Positions 1 to 8,464 of a stretch of DNA of 34,604 nt are shown one piece after another. Within the stretch, counting starts at the first letter, position 1. Each line of letters begins with the position of its first letter. The position numbers were made by a program, and so were the translations under genes. Origin of the DNA: Verrucomicrobiota bacterium (GTDB taxonomy: Bacteria > Verrucomicrobiota > Verrucomicrobiia > Limisphaerales > SIBE01); the NCBI GenBank assembly GCA_016190065.1, contig JACPRI010000151.1:1-34604 (forward strand). The letters run 5' to 3'. The notes beneath the pieces were generated by a model. That model ran no database searches. It was not told the origin of the DNA and worked only from the letters and a program-made list of their open reading frames with translations.

Positions 1-741
1 GAATAGCGCCTCTCCGGCACGGGCGATTCCGCCGCCGATCACTGCGATCTCCGGATCCAAAATGTTCGTGAATGAACCGATAGCGCAGGCGAGCGCTTTG
101 ACCGATCTCAACCAAACCTGCGTCGCTTCTTGGACGCCGCGGAGATGAGCGGTGATCAGATCGTGCGTGGTTGCAAAACGTCCGCCCGAGCGTTCGCGGA
201 TTGTGCAGTTACCGAGCATCACTTCAAGACTTCCCGGCATTTTGCAAATGTCCGGCGGCCCGTCCATGTCCAGGGTCGAGTGCCCAAGGTGTCCCGCCTT
301 GCCCGTGTAACCTCGCAGGAGCCGACCATCCACCATCGCCGCGCCTCCGACACCGGTTCCAAGTGTAATCATGATCACGTTGCCGCAGCCTTGGGCTGCG
401 CCTAACCACACTTCGCCAAGCAACGCGGCGTGAGCATCATTTAGAACAGGAACAGGTGTTCCAAGGTACTCAGACCACACCAGCCCGACCAGGCCGCGCA
501 GACGGCCCGGCATGAAACCAATCCAACGACCGCTTTTGTCTGCCAAGCCCGGCGCAGAAAGTCCAATTCCATCTGGCGGCCGGCCCAGTTCCTCTTCTAT
601 GCGGTGCGCGAGATCACGGATGGTTTGGGCGAAATGCATCCGCCGGTCCGGGTCGAACGCTTGGTTGTGGCGCGCCAGCACCTTGCCTTCCGGCGTGACG
701 GCGACCGCCTTGACGCTGGAACCGCCCAGATCGATGCCCAA
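1..741 (-). CDS. ROK-family sugar kinase/glucokinase, 3' end missing
   Basis: This reading frame runs off the left edge, so only the N-terminal part is present. It reads GIDLGGSSVKAVAV (the phosphate-binding start of ROK/ASKHA kinases), then LNDAHAALLGE with the sugar-site Asn-Asp, then ITLGTGVGGA (second phosphate loop), then GHLGHSTLDMDGPPDIC followed by PGSLE. ROK kinases phosphorylate glucose or related sugars, and some members are repressors; no N-terminal DNA-binding domain is seen here, so a kinase is favoured. The classical CxCGxxGC zinc motif is degenerate, with one Cys in DICKMPGSLE. The start is uncertain: no in-frame ATG exists. TTG at 741 is used because it directly precedes GIDLGG; another in-frame TTG lies at 786, on the far side of a 7-bp repeat array. 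An ATG at 745 is out of frame. The SDR gene lies just upstream on the same strand. Confidence 0.85.
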   Translation of the reverse strand, partial: MGIDLGGSSVKAVAVTPEGKVLARHNQAFDPDRRMHFAQTIRDLAHRIEEELGRPPDGIGLSAPGLADKSGRWIGFMPGRLRGLVGLVWSEYLGTPVPVLNDAHAALLGEVWLGAAQGCGNVIMITLGTGVGGAAMVDGRLLRGYTGKAGHLGHSTLDMDGPPDICKMPGSLEVMLGNCTIRERSGGRFATTHDLITAHLRGVQEATQVWLRSVKALACAIGSFTNILDPEIAVIGGGIARAGEALF

Positions 742-747
742 GTCATA

Positions 748-777
748 GGCGATGGGCGATAGGCGATGGGCGATGGG
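748..777. repeat. Heptamer tandem array (GGCGATR)x4 at the ROK gene start
   Basis: Four consecutive 7-bp units GGCGATG, GGCGATA, GGCGATG and GGCGATG lie between the two candidate TTG starts of the ROK kinase. A 7-bp unit is not a multiple of three, so gain or loss of a unit would change the frame joining any upstream start to the gene. This may explain why no in-frame ATG is found. Confidence 0.8.
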
Positions 778-838
778 TTTTCGCAAAGAGTTTTTGCGCG
801 GTTGCCTCGTGCGCCTCTCGCCCCTTGGCTCTTGCCTC

Positions 839-1633
839 TTACTCATACTGCCCTTCGCTCACGCACCAACCGCCGTCCACGGTTAGAACCTGGCCGGTCA
901 CAAATCGCGATTCGTCCGACATGAAAAAAACCGCCGCGGCGTCCAGATCCTCCGGCTTTCCAATGCGCCCGCCGTCGAGCGGCTGTTTGGTTCGGATGAA
1001 CTTCAGAATCTTCCGGTCGTTCTGCGCGCGTTCAGACATGGGGGTGGCGACCAGCGCAGGCGCAATCGCATTGAACCGAATCCGCTGGCTCGCGTAATGG
1101 GCTGCCGCCGATGTCGTCAGACCGATGACCGCCGCCTTGGCCGCGGCGTAAGCATGCGTGGCGAAGTATCGCGGCGACGGGGAAAATCCAAGGACGGAAC
1201 TCATGTTCAAGACGCTGCCTCCGCTTTTCAGTTTGAGAAACTGCTGCGCCGCGGCGCGATTCGAGCAGAACAACGAAGTCAGGTTCAAATCCAACGTGTG
1301 CGCCCAACCTTCATCCGTGAGTTCGTGCAAGGGCCCGTCACCTTTCCGCCGCCCGCTGCCGCCGGCGACGTGATAGAGTCCGTGAAAACCGCCGAAACGT
1401 TTCAAGGCGACTTCAATCGCTCGCGCCGCGGTCTGCGGATTCGACGCGTCGGCCGCAAATCCGGCGCCGGACTTCCCCAATTCCGACACGGCGGCCTTCA
1501 CTTTCGCCGCGTCGCGCCCAACGACGATGACTCTGGCTCCTTCGCGCACAAAGGCCCGGCTGGCGGCCCATCCCAGACCGCTCGTGCCTCCGATCACGAC
1601 GAGCACTTTGTTCCTGAGTCTGGCCACGCCCAC
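839..1633 (-). CDS. SDR family NAD(P)-dependent oxidoreductase
   Basis: A 264-residue protein of typical classical short-chain dehydrogenase length. The Rossmann glycine motif is GGTSGLG (residues 15-21), with GRD at 39-41 after the second strand where cofactor choice is set. The catalytic set is Ser145/146 in NMSSV and the Tyr162-xxx-Lys166 motif (YAAAK). The C-terminus ends with VTGQVLTVDGGW, the usual SDR signature. The usual NAG after strand 4 reads VAG, a common variant. Substrate cannot be told from sequence. It is encoded upstream of the ROK kinase on the same strand, with about 100 bp between its stop and GIDLGG, so the two may be co-transcribed. ATG at 1633 fits the start of the fold, with only eight residues before the first strand. 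Confidence 0.93.
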   Translation of the reverse strand: MGVARLRNKVLVVIGGTSGLGWAASRAFVREGARVIVVGRDAAKVKAAVSELGKSGAGFAADASNPQTAARAIEVALKRFGGFHGLYHVAGGSGRRKGDGPLHELTDEGWAHTLDLNLTSLFCSNRAAAQQFLKLKSGGSVLNMSSVLGFSPSPRYFATHAYAAAKAAVIGLTTSAAAHYASQRIRFNAIAPALVATPMSERAQNDRKILKFIRTKQPLDGGRIGKPEDLDAAAVFFMSDESRFVTGQVLTVDGGWCVSEGQYE

Positions 1634-1813
1634 TTGATAGCCGAACCGTGCGAAAGAATCCAGCGCGCGTCAGGGGATCGCGTGATTTCAGACGTTCCGA
1701 TTCCGCGAACATTGCCCCAATAAGCCCGGATAACCTCCGGGGAAGACCCTCTTATACTTTGCGCTGCCGGGTTGACGTTCCACGCACTTGCCGATTACAT
1801 ACCCTTGCATTCA

Positions 1814-2503
1814 ATGCGGCAGTTTTTCCAATCTTCTCTGGGTAAAAAGTACGTCATGGCCGTGAGCGGGTTCCTCTTGTTCGGCTTCGTGATCGTGCAC
1901 ATGGTGGGAAATCTGCAAATATTTCTCGGACCCAAGCCGCTCAATCGCTACGCGCATTTTCTGCAATCGACTCCCGAACTGCTGTGGCCCGCGCGCATCG
2001 GGTTATTGACGCTCGTGGGATTGCACATCTGGTCCGCTGTGAGACTCTCGGCGGAGAACAAAGCCGCCCGCCCCCTCGCGTATGCCGGGAATCCGGCGCC
2101 CGTGGCGGCCAGCTACGCTTCGCGCACGATGCTCATGAGTGGCGTGATCGTTGCTGCTTTCATCCTTTACCATCTCTTGCATTTCACCGTGCAAACTCCG
2201 TCCGTAAACCTGACCGGACACGATTTCAAAACGTTGCTCGATTCGCAGACCAACCACCGCGACGTATTTCGCATGATGGTCATCGGCTATTCCAACGCGT
2301 GGGTCTCGGGCTTCTACGTCCTCGCCATGGCGCTGCTTTGCCTCCATCTGAGCCACGGTGTCAGCGCCATGTTTCAATCGGTTGGACTCCGGAACGAACG
2401 AAGCGAAAAGTGGATTGACCGGGCGGCGCGGGCCGCGGCGGCGATTATTTTCATCGGCAACTCTTCCATCCCGATTGCGGTTTTGCTCGGCTACGGACGA
2501 TGA
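1814..2503 (+). CDS. sdhC: Succinate dehydrogenase cytochrome b558 subunit
   Basis: A 229-residue membrane protein with about five hydrophobic segments, matching the fused-type cytochrome b558 subunit of type B succinate:quinone oxidoreductases. It anchors SdhAB in the inner membrane and carries haem for electron transfer to quinone. Candidate haem-ligand His residues lie in the segments reading [21 protein letters not shown] and LHLSHG. The ATG at 1814 ([12 protein letters not shown]) is chosen because the charged N-terminus followed at once by the first helix is typical; an in-frame TTG at 1772 would add 14 unlikely residues. Upstream, TATACT at 1753-1758 or TTGACG at 1772-1777 could belong to the operon promoter, but neither has a convincing partner box. 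The stop overlaps the sdhA start as ATGA (2500-2503), indicating translational coupling. Confidence 0.93.
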   Translation: MRQFFQSSLGKKYVMAVSGFLLFGFVIVHMVGNLQIFLGPKPLNRYAHFLQSTPELLWPARIGLLTLVGLHIWSAVRLSAENKAARPLAYAGNPAPVAASYASRTMLMSGVIVAAFILYHLLHFTVQTPSVNLTGHDFKTLLDSQTNHRDVFRMMVIGYSNAWVSGFYVLAMALLCLHLSHGVSAMFQSVGLRNERSEKWIDRAARAAAAIIFIGNSSIPIAVLLGYGR

Positions 2504-4413
2504 ACCTCGACGCCAAAATACCTTCCGGGCCGCTGGACAAGAAATGGGACCGGCATCGCCTGGAAATGAAGCTGATCAATCCGGCGAACAAACGGAAGTT
2601 CGACGTCATCGTCGTGGGTTCGGGCCTGGCCGGCGCTTCCGCCGCGGCGTCGATGGCCGAGCTGGGCTACAACGTGCAGTGTTTCTGTTTCCAAGACAGC
2701 CCCCGGCGTGCGCACAGCATCGCGGCCCAAGGTGGCATCAACGCGGCCAAGAATTACCCGAACGACGGCGACAGCATTTATCGGCTGTTTTACGACACGA
2801 TCAAAGGCGGGGACTTCCGCGCGCGCGAAGCGAACGTGTACCGGCTTGCGCAACTCAGCGTGAACATCATCGACCAGTGCGTGGCTCAGGGCGTTCCGTT
2901 TGCCCGCGAGTATGGCGGGCTCCTCGCGAACCGTTCCTTCGGCGGCGCGCAGGTGTCGCGCACTTTCTACGCGCGCGGCCAAACCGGTCAACAACTGCTC
3001 CTGGGCGCGTATCAGGCCCTCTGCCGGCAGATCGGTTTAGGAAAAGTCAGAATGTTTCCTCGAACCGAGATGCTCGACGTCGTGCTCGTCGATGGCCACG
3101 CCAAGGGGATCGTGGTTCGCAATCTGGTCACTGGCGAGATCTCTTCGCACGCGGCGGACGCCGTCGTGCTCGCCACTGGCGGATACGGCAACGCGTTTTA
3201 TCTTTCGACCAACGCGCGCGGCTGCAACGTGACCGCCATTTACCGCGCTTACAAGAAGGGGGCGGCGTTCGCCAATCCGTGCTACACGCAGATTCATCCC
3301 ACGTGCATCCCGGTCAGCGGCGATCACCAGTCCAAGTTGACGTTAATGTCGGAGTCGCTGCGCAACGACGGACGGGTCTGGGTGCCCAGGAACAAGGGAG
3401 ACAAACGGCCGCCGCAGCAGATTCCCGAAACGGAGCGCGACTATTATCTCGAACGCAAATATCCGAGCTACGGCAATCTCGCTCCGCGCGACATCTCCTC
3501 GCGCGCGGCGAAGGAAGTCTGCGACGGAGGCCGCGGTGTCGGGCCCGGCGGCCTGGGGGTCTATCTGGACTTTTCCGATGCGATCCAACGGCTCGGGAAG
3601 AAGACGATCGAGGAGCGCTACGGCAACCTTTTCTCCATGTACGAAACGATTACGGGAGAGAATGCCTACGAGGCGCCGATGCGGATCTACCCAGCCGTCC
3701 ATTACACGATGGGCGGTTTGTGGGTGGACTACAATTTGATGAGCAACGTTCCTGGATTGTTTGTCCTGGGCGAAGCGAATTTTTCCGATCACGGCGCGAA
3801 CCGCCTCGGCGCCAGCGCTCTCATGCAAGGATTGGCCGACGGCTATTTCATCATTCCTTACACGATCGGACATTACTTTGCCGCCGCCAAGCCGTTGAAG
3901 CCCTCGGCCAATCACCCGGAATTCAACAAGGCGGAGGAAGAAGTCCGGGCGCGGACGCAGAAACTCGTGTCGATTCGCGGACGGCGGACGGTCACTTCCT
4001 TCCACCGCGAACTCGGAAAACTGCTTTGGGAGAAGTGCGGCATGGCTCGCCATGAGGGCGGGCTGAAGGAAGCCCTGAAGCGAACCCCTGAACTGCGCGC
4101 GGAGTTCTGGGAGAATGTAAAGGTCACCGGAGAGAACCAGGAATTGAATCAAGCGCTGGAGCACGCCGGGCGCGTCGCGGATTTCATGGAGTTCGCGGAA
4201 TTGCTTTGCCGGGATGCGCTGACGCGCCGCGAATCCTGCGGCGGACACTTTCGAACCGAGTTCCAAACGGAGGACGGCGAAGCGTTGCGGGACGACGCCA
4301 ACTTCGCTTTCGTTTCTGCGTGGGAATATCAAGGCCCCGGCAAGCCGCCGGTCTTGCACAAAGAGCCGCTCGTTTACGAAGAAATCAAGATGAGTCAGAG
4401 GAGCTACAAGTGA
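2500..4413 (+). CDS. sdhA: Succinate dehydrogenase flavoprotein subunit
   Basis: A 637-residue flavoprotein that oxidises succinate to fumarate in the TCA cycle and passes electrons to SdhB. The FAD dinucleotide fold is GSGLAG (residues 40-45). His72 in [14 protein letters not shown] is the expected covalent FAD attachment residue. Further signatures are QIHPTCIP, the long segment ending GGLWVDYN, and [26 protein letters not shown], which forms part of the FAD and substrate site. HPTCIP and overall length agree with the type B (Bacillus/Wolinella-like) enzymes, consistent with a single b558 anchor. It starts inside the sdhC stop codon. Its usual downstream partner sdhB is displaced by about 750 bp because an ORF6N gene sits between them. 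Confidence 0.97.
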   Translation: MNLDAKIPSGPLDKKWDRHRLEMKLINPANKRKFDVIVVGSGLAGASAAASMAELGYNVQCFCFQDSPRRAHSIAAQGGINAAKNYPNDGDSIYRLFYDTIKGGDFRAREANVYRLAQLSVNIIDQCVAQGVPFAREYGGLLANRSFGGAQVSRTFYARGQTGQQLLLGAYQALCRQIGLGKVRMFPRTEMLDVVLVDGHAKGIVVRNLVTGEISSHAADAVVLATGGYGNAFYLSTNARGCNVTAIYRAYKKGAAFANPCYTQIHPTCIPVSGDHQSKLTLMSESLRNDGRVWVPRNKGDKRPPQQIPETERDYYLERKYPSYGNLAPRDISSRAAKEVCDGGRGVGPGGLGVYLDFSDAIQRLGKKTIEERYGNLFSMYETITGENAYEAPMRIYPAVHYTMGGLWVDYNLMSNVPGLFVLGEANFSDHGANRLGASALMQGLADGYFIIPYTIGHYFAAAKPLKPSANHPEFNKAEEEVRARTQKLVSIRGRRTVTSFHRELGKLLWEKCGMARHEGGLKEALKRTPELRAEFWENVKVTGENQELNQALEHAGRVADFMEFAELLCRDALTRRESCGGHFRTEFQTEDGEALRDDANFAFVSAWEYQGPGKPPVLHKEPLVYEEIKMSQRSYK

Positions 4414-4417
4414 GCCA

Positions 4418-4438
4418 ATTTGCGATTGACGATTTGCA
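4418..4438. repeat. Degenerate heptamer triplet between sdhA and the ORF6N gene
   Basis: Three imperfect 7-bp units ATTTGCG, ATTGACG and ATTTGCA lie just after the sdhA stop. They are short and degenerate on their own, but other arrays of 7- and 8-bp units occur in the window, and this one marks the left side of the accessory ORF6N gene. Confidence 0.4.
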
Positions 4439-4508
4439 CCCGGTGCGGTTTTCTTGCTGCCGTCTTCCCAAGGAGGAAAGGCAATTGAAAGCTCAAACTC
4501 AAATCGCC

Positions 4509-5171
4509 ATGAAAACCTCTCTTATCGTCCGCCGCTCCAACCTCTCCTCGCGTCCCGCGCGCGAGAACTCACACAGACCCGAGAACCGTATTTCGCTGAT
4601 CGAACGCCAGATCTACTTCATCCGCGGTCAGAAAGTGATGCTCGACGTCGATTTGGCGTTCCTCTACGGCGTCGAAACCCGGGTGCTGAACCAGGCTGTT
4701 CGCCGCAACCTGGAACGCTTTCCCGCGGATTTCATGTTCCGTCTGGAAGCGGAGGAAGCGCGTCGGATGCGATCACAAATTGTGATCGCATCCCCCGTTG
4801 AGGAACCACCCGCGGCAATTTCGCGGAAGCGGAATCTTCGCCATCTTCCTTTCGCCTTCACCGAGCAAGGAATCGCCATGCTCTCCAGTGTGCTGCGCAG
4901 TCCGTGCGCCATTCTCGTCAACGTCGAGATCATGCGCAGCTTTGTTCGGCTGCGGCAGTTGATGGCATCGAACGCCGGGTTGTCGCAAAAACTGGCCGCT
5001 CTGGAAAAGAGGTACGATCGCAAGTTCAAAATCGTTTTCGATGCCATTCGCGAATTGATGGCGGAACCGCGGCCCGAACGCGCCGTCGCTCGACGCGAGA
5101 TTGGCTTTCATACCCTTGCCGCGAAGCCTCAAAACGGAGAACGGCCGCGGTCGAAATTCTCTGCTTCATGA
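4509..5171 (+). CDS. ORF6N domain protein inside the sdh operon
   Basis: A 220-residue protein whose centre (about residues 30-130) is an ORF6N domain: [23 protein letters not shown], then [20 protein letters not shown], then [19 protein letters not shown]6N is a small putative DNA-binding domain known from phage and mobile-element proteins. After it comes a charged, probably helical tail ([13 protein letters not shown]..., [12 protein letters not shown]). The ATG at 4509 is chosen because the open frame upstream to 4206 lies inside sdhA. The stop overlaps the sdhB ATG as ATGA (5168-5171). It therefore sits in the same transcription unit as sdhCAB although ORF6N proteins have no known role in respiration. 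Function is unknown; insertion of a mobile-element cargo gene is the simplest explanation. Confidence 0.9.
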   Translation: MKTSLIVRRSNLSSRPARENSHRPENRISLIERQIYFIRGQKVMLDVDLAFLYGVETRVLNQAVRRNLERFPADFMFRLEAEEARRMRSQIVIASPVEEPPAAISRKRNLRHLPFAFTEQGIAMLSSVLRSPCAILVNVEIMRSFVRLRQLMASNAGLSQKLAALEKRYDRKFKIVFDAIRELMAEPRPERAVARREIGFHTLAAKPQNGERPRSKFSAS

Positions 5172-5914
5172 ACTTCACTTTGCAGGTCTGGCGGCAAAAG
5201 AACGCGAGCGCTGTTGGCGGCTTCGCGACCTACCAGGCCAACGCCATCATTCCCGACATGTCGTTTCTGGAGATGCTGGACGTGGTCAACGAAGGGTTGA
5301 TTGAAGAGGGCGAAGATCCGATTGCGTTCGACTCCGACTGCCGCGAGGGCATCTGCGGCATGTGCTCGCTCGTGATCAACGGCGTTCCCCACGGAGGCCG
5401 AAAAGGCACGGCGACCTGCCAGTTGCACATGCGACACTTCAAAGATGGGGACACGATTACGATTGAGCCCTGGCGCGCCCGGGCGTTCCCGGTCCTCAAA
5501 GACCTGGTCGTGGATCGCGGCGCATTGGACCGCATCATTCAGGCCGGCGGCTTTGTCTCCGTCTCCACCGGCGGCGCGCCGGATGGCAACGCGATTCCCA
5601 TTCCCAAGGAACGCCAGGAGCGGGCCATGGACGCAGCCGCGTGCATCGGCTGCGGAGCGTGTGTGGCCGCCTGCAAAAACGCGTCCGCGATGCTCTTTGT
5701 GGCCGCGAAGGTTTCCCACCTCGGTCTTTTACCCCAAGGCGCCGTGGAGAAGGAACGCCGCGTGTTGGACATGGTCGAGGCAATGGATGCCGCGGGCTTC
5801 GGCGCATGTACCGTGACGGGATCGTGCGAAGCCGTGTGCCCGAAAGAAATCAGCCTCAGCTTCATAAGCCGAATGAACCGGGATTACCTGCTCGCCTCGT
5901 TCAAACGGCAATGA
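5168..5914 (+). CDS. sdhB: Succinate dehydrogenase iron-sulfur subunit
   Basis: A 248-residue iron-sulfur protein that carries electrons from SdhA flavin to the membrane b subunit. The N-terminal ferredoxin domain has the [2Fe-2S] motif CREGICGMC (Cys58, Cys63, Cys66) with Cys84 in TATCQLHM. The C-terminal domain has [13 protein letters not shown] and [11 protein letters not shown], which ligate the [4Fe-4S] and [3Fe-4S] clusters. No strong ribosome-binding site precedes the ATG at 5168, and the start overlaps the stop of the ORF6N gene, so translation may depend on coupling to that gene. The convergent WD40 gene ends two bases downstream, leaving no room for a classical terminator between them. 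Confidence 0.97.
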   Translation: MNFTLQVWRQKNASAVGGFATYQANAIIPDMSFLEMLDVVNEGLIEEGEDPIAFDSDCREGICGMCSLVINGVPHGGRKGTATCQLHMRHFKDGDTITIEPWRARAFPVLKDLVVDRGALDRIIQAGGFVSVSTGGAPDGNAIPIPKERQERAMDAAACIGCGACVAACKNASAMLFVAAKVSHLGLLPQGAVEKERRVLDMVEAMDAAGFGACTVTGSCEAVCPKEISLSFISRMNRDYLLASFKRQ

Positions 5915-5916
5915 GC

Positions 5917-8400
5917 TTATGGCTCCAATTCGATATCAAATTCTCCGATCGAAATCCGGGCGGCCTCGCCTACTTCGATGTCGTAACGGCGACGCGCCCG
6001 CATCAAGGCGAACAGAAACTCGATCCACCCGCGCTCCGCGTCCGAAAGCTTTGAATTGGACAGGACATTTTCCACCCATTCGAAATCTTCCACCGTGGTC
6101 CGGCCGACGGGAAGCCGCCGCAAACGCGCGAGTTCCGATTTCCAAATCCGAATAGTCCGATCGGCGCTGCCTGTGATCAAGGTTCGGCCGTCCGGGCTGA
6201 ACCGAACACACTTCACGCGGTCCTGATGCCCCTCAAGCGTCTTGAGCGGCGCCCCCCCGGGGACGCTCCAAAGCCGCACGGTGTGATCAAATCCTCCGCT
6301 CACCAGCACTTTGCCGTCCGGGCTGAACGCGAGGCAGCTTACCCAGCTTTCGTGGCCGTCGTTCGTCTCCGCCGCTCCTAATGTGTCCAGAAGTTCGCCG
6401 CCCGGAAGCCCCCACAATCGGGCGGTCGTGTCCCAACTACCGCTCGCGAGCAAGCTGCCATCCGGGCTGATCGCGAGGCACGTCACGTCGTCCCGGTGGC
6501 CTTTCAAGCGTCTTAGCTTCGTTCGGTCCGACAGGCTCCAAATCATGATCGAGCGATCTTTACTTCCGCTGATCACGTGTTCCCCGTCCTGGGTCAAGGC
6601 CAGGCAATTCACCATGGCTTTGTGGCCTTTCAGAGTCGCAATGGGTCGCGCCTCCGACAGGCTCCAAAGGCGCACGTCGTTGTCGTAACTTCCGCTGGCG
6701 AGCACGTCTCCCTGCGGACTGAAAGCCAGGCACGTCACGACGTCCGAGTGGCCGGTCAGCCGCGAGATGGATTGGCCGTCTGGAGCGCTCCACAGCCTGA
6801 TGCTCGTGTCGCTGCCGCCGCTGGCCAACACGCCTCCGTCGTGGCTGAACGCCAAACATCGAACATCATCGGTGTGGCCTTGTAATCGGTGCAACAGCTC
6901 CCCTTCCGGCCAACGCCAGAGAATCACCGTGTTGTCCCGGCTCCCGCTGGCCAGCGCGCGTTCGTCCGGGCTCAAAGCGAGACAATCCACCCAGTCCGTG
7001 TGGCCTCGCAAGGCTTTCGAGAAGGCCTGATCTCCGGGACGCCACAACCGGACGGTTTGGTCTTGGCTGGCACTCGCCAATGTCACGCCGTCGCGAGAAA
7101 GAACAAGACAGGTCACCGCGTCACCGTGGCCTTCCAGCAATTCCGCATTTCGCAACAATCGGCCAAGGAACGGCGGTTCTTCTCGGCATCCTTCGACCGC
7201 TCGGCTTAATGCAGCCAATGCCTCGCGATCTTGTTCCAGGCGCGGTTTCCAACCGGCGTGTTTGAGGTTCGTCAAAAGCCGAACACTCCAATCCGCGGGC
7301 GCCACTTGCGCCAACTGCCAACAGTCCTCCCAACGCTTGTTTTCACGGAGCACCGCGACCGCCGCTTCCCATTCCTCGTCCGTCATTTCGCCGAGACGAC
7401 GCTCGTGGCGCGCGCCCACGATCGCCGTCAACCATTCTGTCCGGCCGCACTGCCGTCCCTTCTCAGCGATGCGGCAGCGAAGTTTTCTGTTCCCGGCCTC
7501 ATAAGCGCGTCCTAACAAGCGCTGATCAAAATCCAGGTTTTCGTACGCGTCCCATTGCGCCGTGAGGAAATAAAACAGCGCTCGTTGCAAAGGATCGCGC
7601 GGCGCGTAGTGAGCTGAGATGGCCGCATGGCGCGCGGCAGCCTCCTCACCGTCGATCACCAATCCACACAGCGCTTCCTGCGCTTGCGGGTCGGTCAATT
7701 CCTGCAACGCCTCGGCTGCCGGTTGTGCAATCTCTGGATCCGAGTCTTTGGCTGCAGCAACCAAAGGCTCCACGACTTCGAGCCCGCCATCGGTCAGGAG
7801 CGTGCGATGGCCGGCCTTCAACGCTGTCCAAACTCGCGCGCTCAACGGCTGATTGGCGACGTATCCTGCCTGCTCCACGGCCGCGGCAACCGCCGTTTCC
7901 CTTTTCCGGACCCAACGGGCGCAAAGGGCGTCAATCGCAGCAGGACTCCTCAGTTGGCCCAGACACTCGCGAGCGCCGCTCGCGATTTCCGAATCGGCGT
8001 CGCTGCAGCTTTCCACCAACGGATCGATGACTTCAGACTCGCCTGCCAGAATCGCTTCCACCCGTCCCGACTTCAGGGCTGTGAGCACTCGAATCTGAGC
8101 CGGTGATGAGGCGATCCAGTTCTTGCCTCGGATCAGGTCGGTGAGAATTGGATGCCGTGTCGCCGCCCAGACCGCGCAGATGCGGTCAATGCACGCCGGG
8201 CTGCTGAAACTCTCGAGAGCGGCCAGGGTGAGCGAAAGCAAACGATTGTCCCGGCACAACGTCGCGAATTCCGCGAGGATGCCGGCTGCCTCGGGTGAAG
8301 CCTGGTGAGCGAGGGCTCGGATGGCCCGGCGCCGCCGCCAAGGACCGAAGAACGGGACCTCGCTCCAAAGCCGCTTGCGGTATGAATTTGATTCAACCAC
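5917..8400 (-). CDS. HEAT-repeat / eight-bladed WD40 protein
   Basis: An 827-residue protein with two regions. Residues about 15-290 form helical HEAT/armadillo-like repeats with phrases such as IDALCARWVRKRE and DPLVESCSDADSEIASGARECLGQL. Residues about 420-750 hold eight WD40 repeats, each of form GHxxxVxCLAFSPDG...LASGSxDxTxRLW; a Cys is conserved after the VxC position in all eight. The propeller is followed by a roughly 75-residue Trp/Arg-rich tail ending in GEFDIELEP. No catalytic domain, signal peptide or membrane helix is seen, so a cytoplasmic scaffold role is inferred. The ATG at 8400 (MVESNSYRKRLW) lies next to a perfect 13-bp inverted repeat at 8406-8441. Its partners are unknown. 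Confidence 0.9.
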   Translation of the reverse strand: MVESNSYRKRLWSEVPFFGPWRRRRAIRALAHQASPEAAGILAEFATLCRDNRLLSLTLAALESFSSPACIDRICAVWAATRHPILTDLIRGKNWIASSPAQIRVLTALKSGRVEAILAGESEVIDPLVESCSDADSEIASGARECLGQLRSPAAIDALCARWVRKRETAVAAAVEQAGYVANQPLSARVWTALKAGHRTLLTDGGLEVVEPLVAAAKDSDPEIAQPAAEALQELTDPQAQEALCGLVIDGEEAAARHAAISAHYAPRDPLQRALFYFLTAQWDAYENLDFDQRLLGRAYEAGNRKLRCRIAEKGRQCGRTEWLTAIVGARHERRLGEMTDEEWEAAVAVLRENKRWEDCWQLAQVAPADWSVRLLTNLKHAGWKPRLEQDREALAALSRAVEGCREEPPFLGRLLRNAELLEGHGDAVTCLVLSRDGVTLASASQDQTVRLWRPGDQAFSKALRGHTDWVDCLALSPDERALASGSRDNTVILWRWPEGELLHRLQGHTDDVRCLAFSHDGGVLASGGSDTSIRLWSAPDGQSISRLTGHSDVVTCLAFSPQGDVLASGSYDNDVRLWSLSEARPIATLKGHKAMVNCLALTQDGEHVISGSKDRSIMIWSLSDRTKLRRLKGHRDDVTCLAISPDGSLLASGSWDTTARLWGLPGGELLDTLGAAETNDGHESWVSCLAFSPDGKVLVSGGFDHTVRLWSVPGGAPLKTLEGHQDRVKCVRFSPDGRTLITGSADRTIRIWKSELARLRRLPVGRTTVEDFEWVENVLSNSKLSDAERGWIEFLFALMRARRRYDIEVGEAARISIGEFDIELEP

Positions 8401-8405
8401 GAATG

Positions 8406-8441
8406 GACACTAATAAACTTTGGCCAGTGTTTATTAGTGTC
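8406..8441. repeat. Perfect 13-bp inverted repeat upstream of the WD40 gene
   Basis: GACACTAATAAAC at 8406-8418 and its exact reverse complement at 8429-8441 flank a 10-base loop. It lies between the stop of the phosphatase-like gene and the start of the WD40 gene, both on the minus strand. It could act as a terminator (though no U-tract is obvious), a protein-binding site, or a dispersed palindrome. The neighbouring CGAATGGACACTAAT resembles the decamer repeat at 10392-10412. Confidence 0.75.
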
Positions 8442-8464
8442 AATTAGCGGTTCAACTCCTGTGG

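Noticed and set aside
2358-4055. 565-codon open frame overlapping sdhA on the same strand
   Set aside because: It is a shadow in a different frame; its Arg/Gly/Ala-rich composition is typical of out-of-frame GC-rich DNA and sdhA is unambiguous.
6155-8390. Short tandem DNA repeats suggesting a CRISPR-like array
   Set aside because: The periodicity (about 125 bp) is that of WD40 blades inside a coding gene, with no identical short repeats or spacers.
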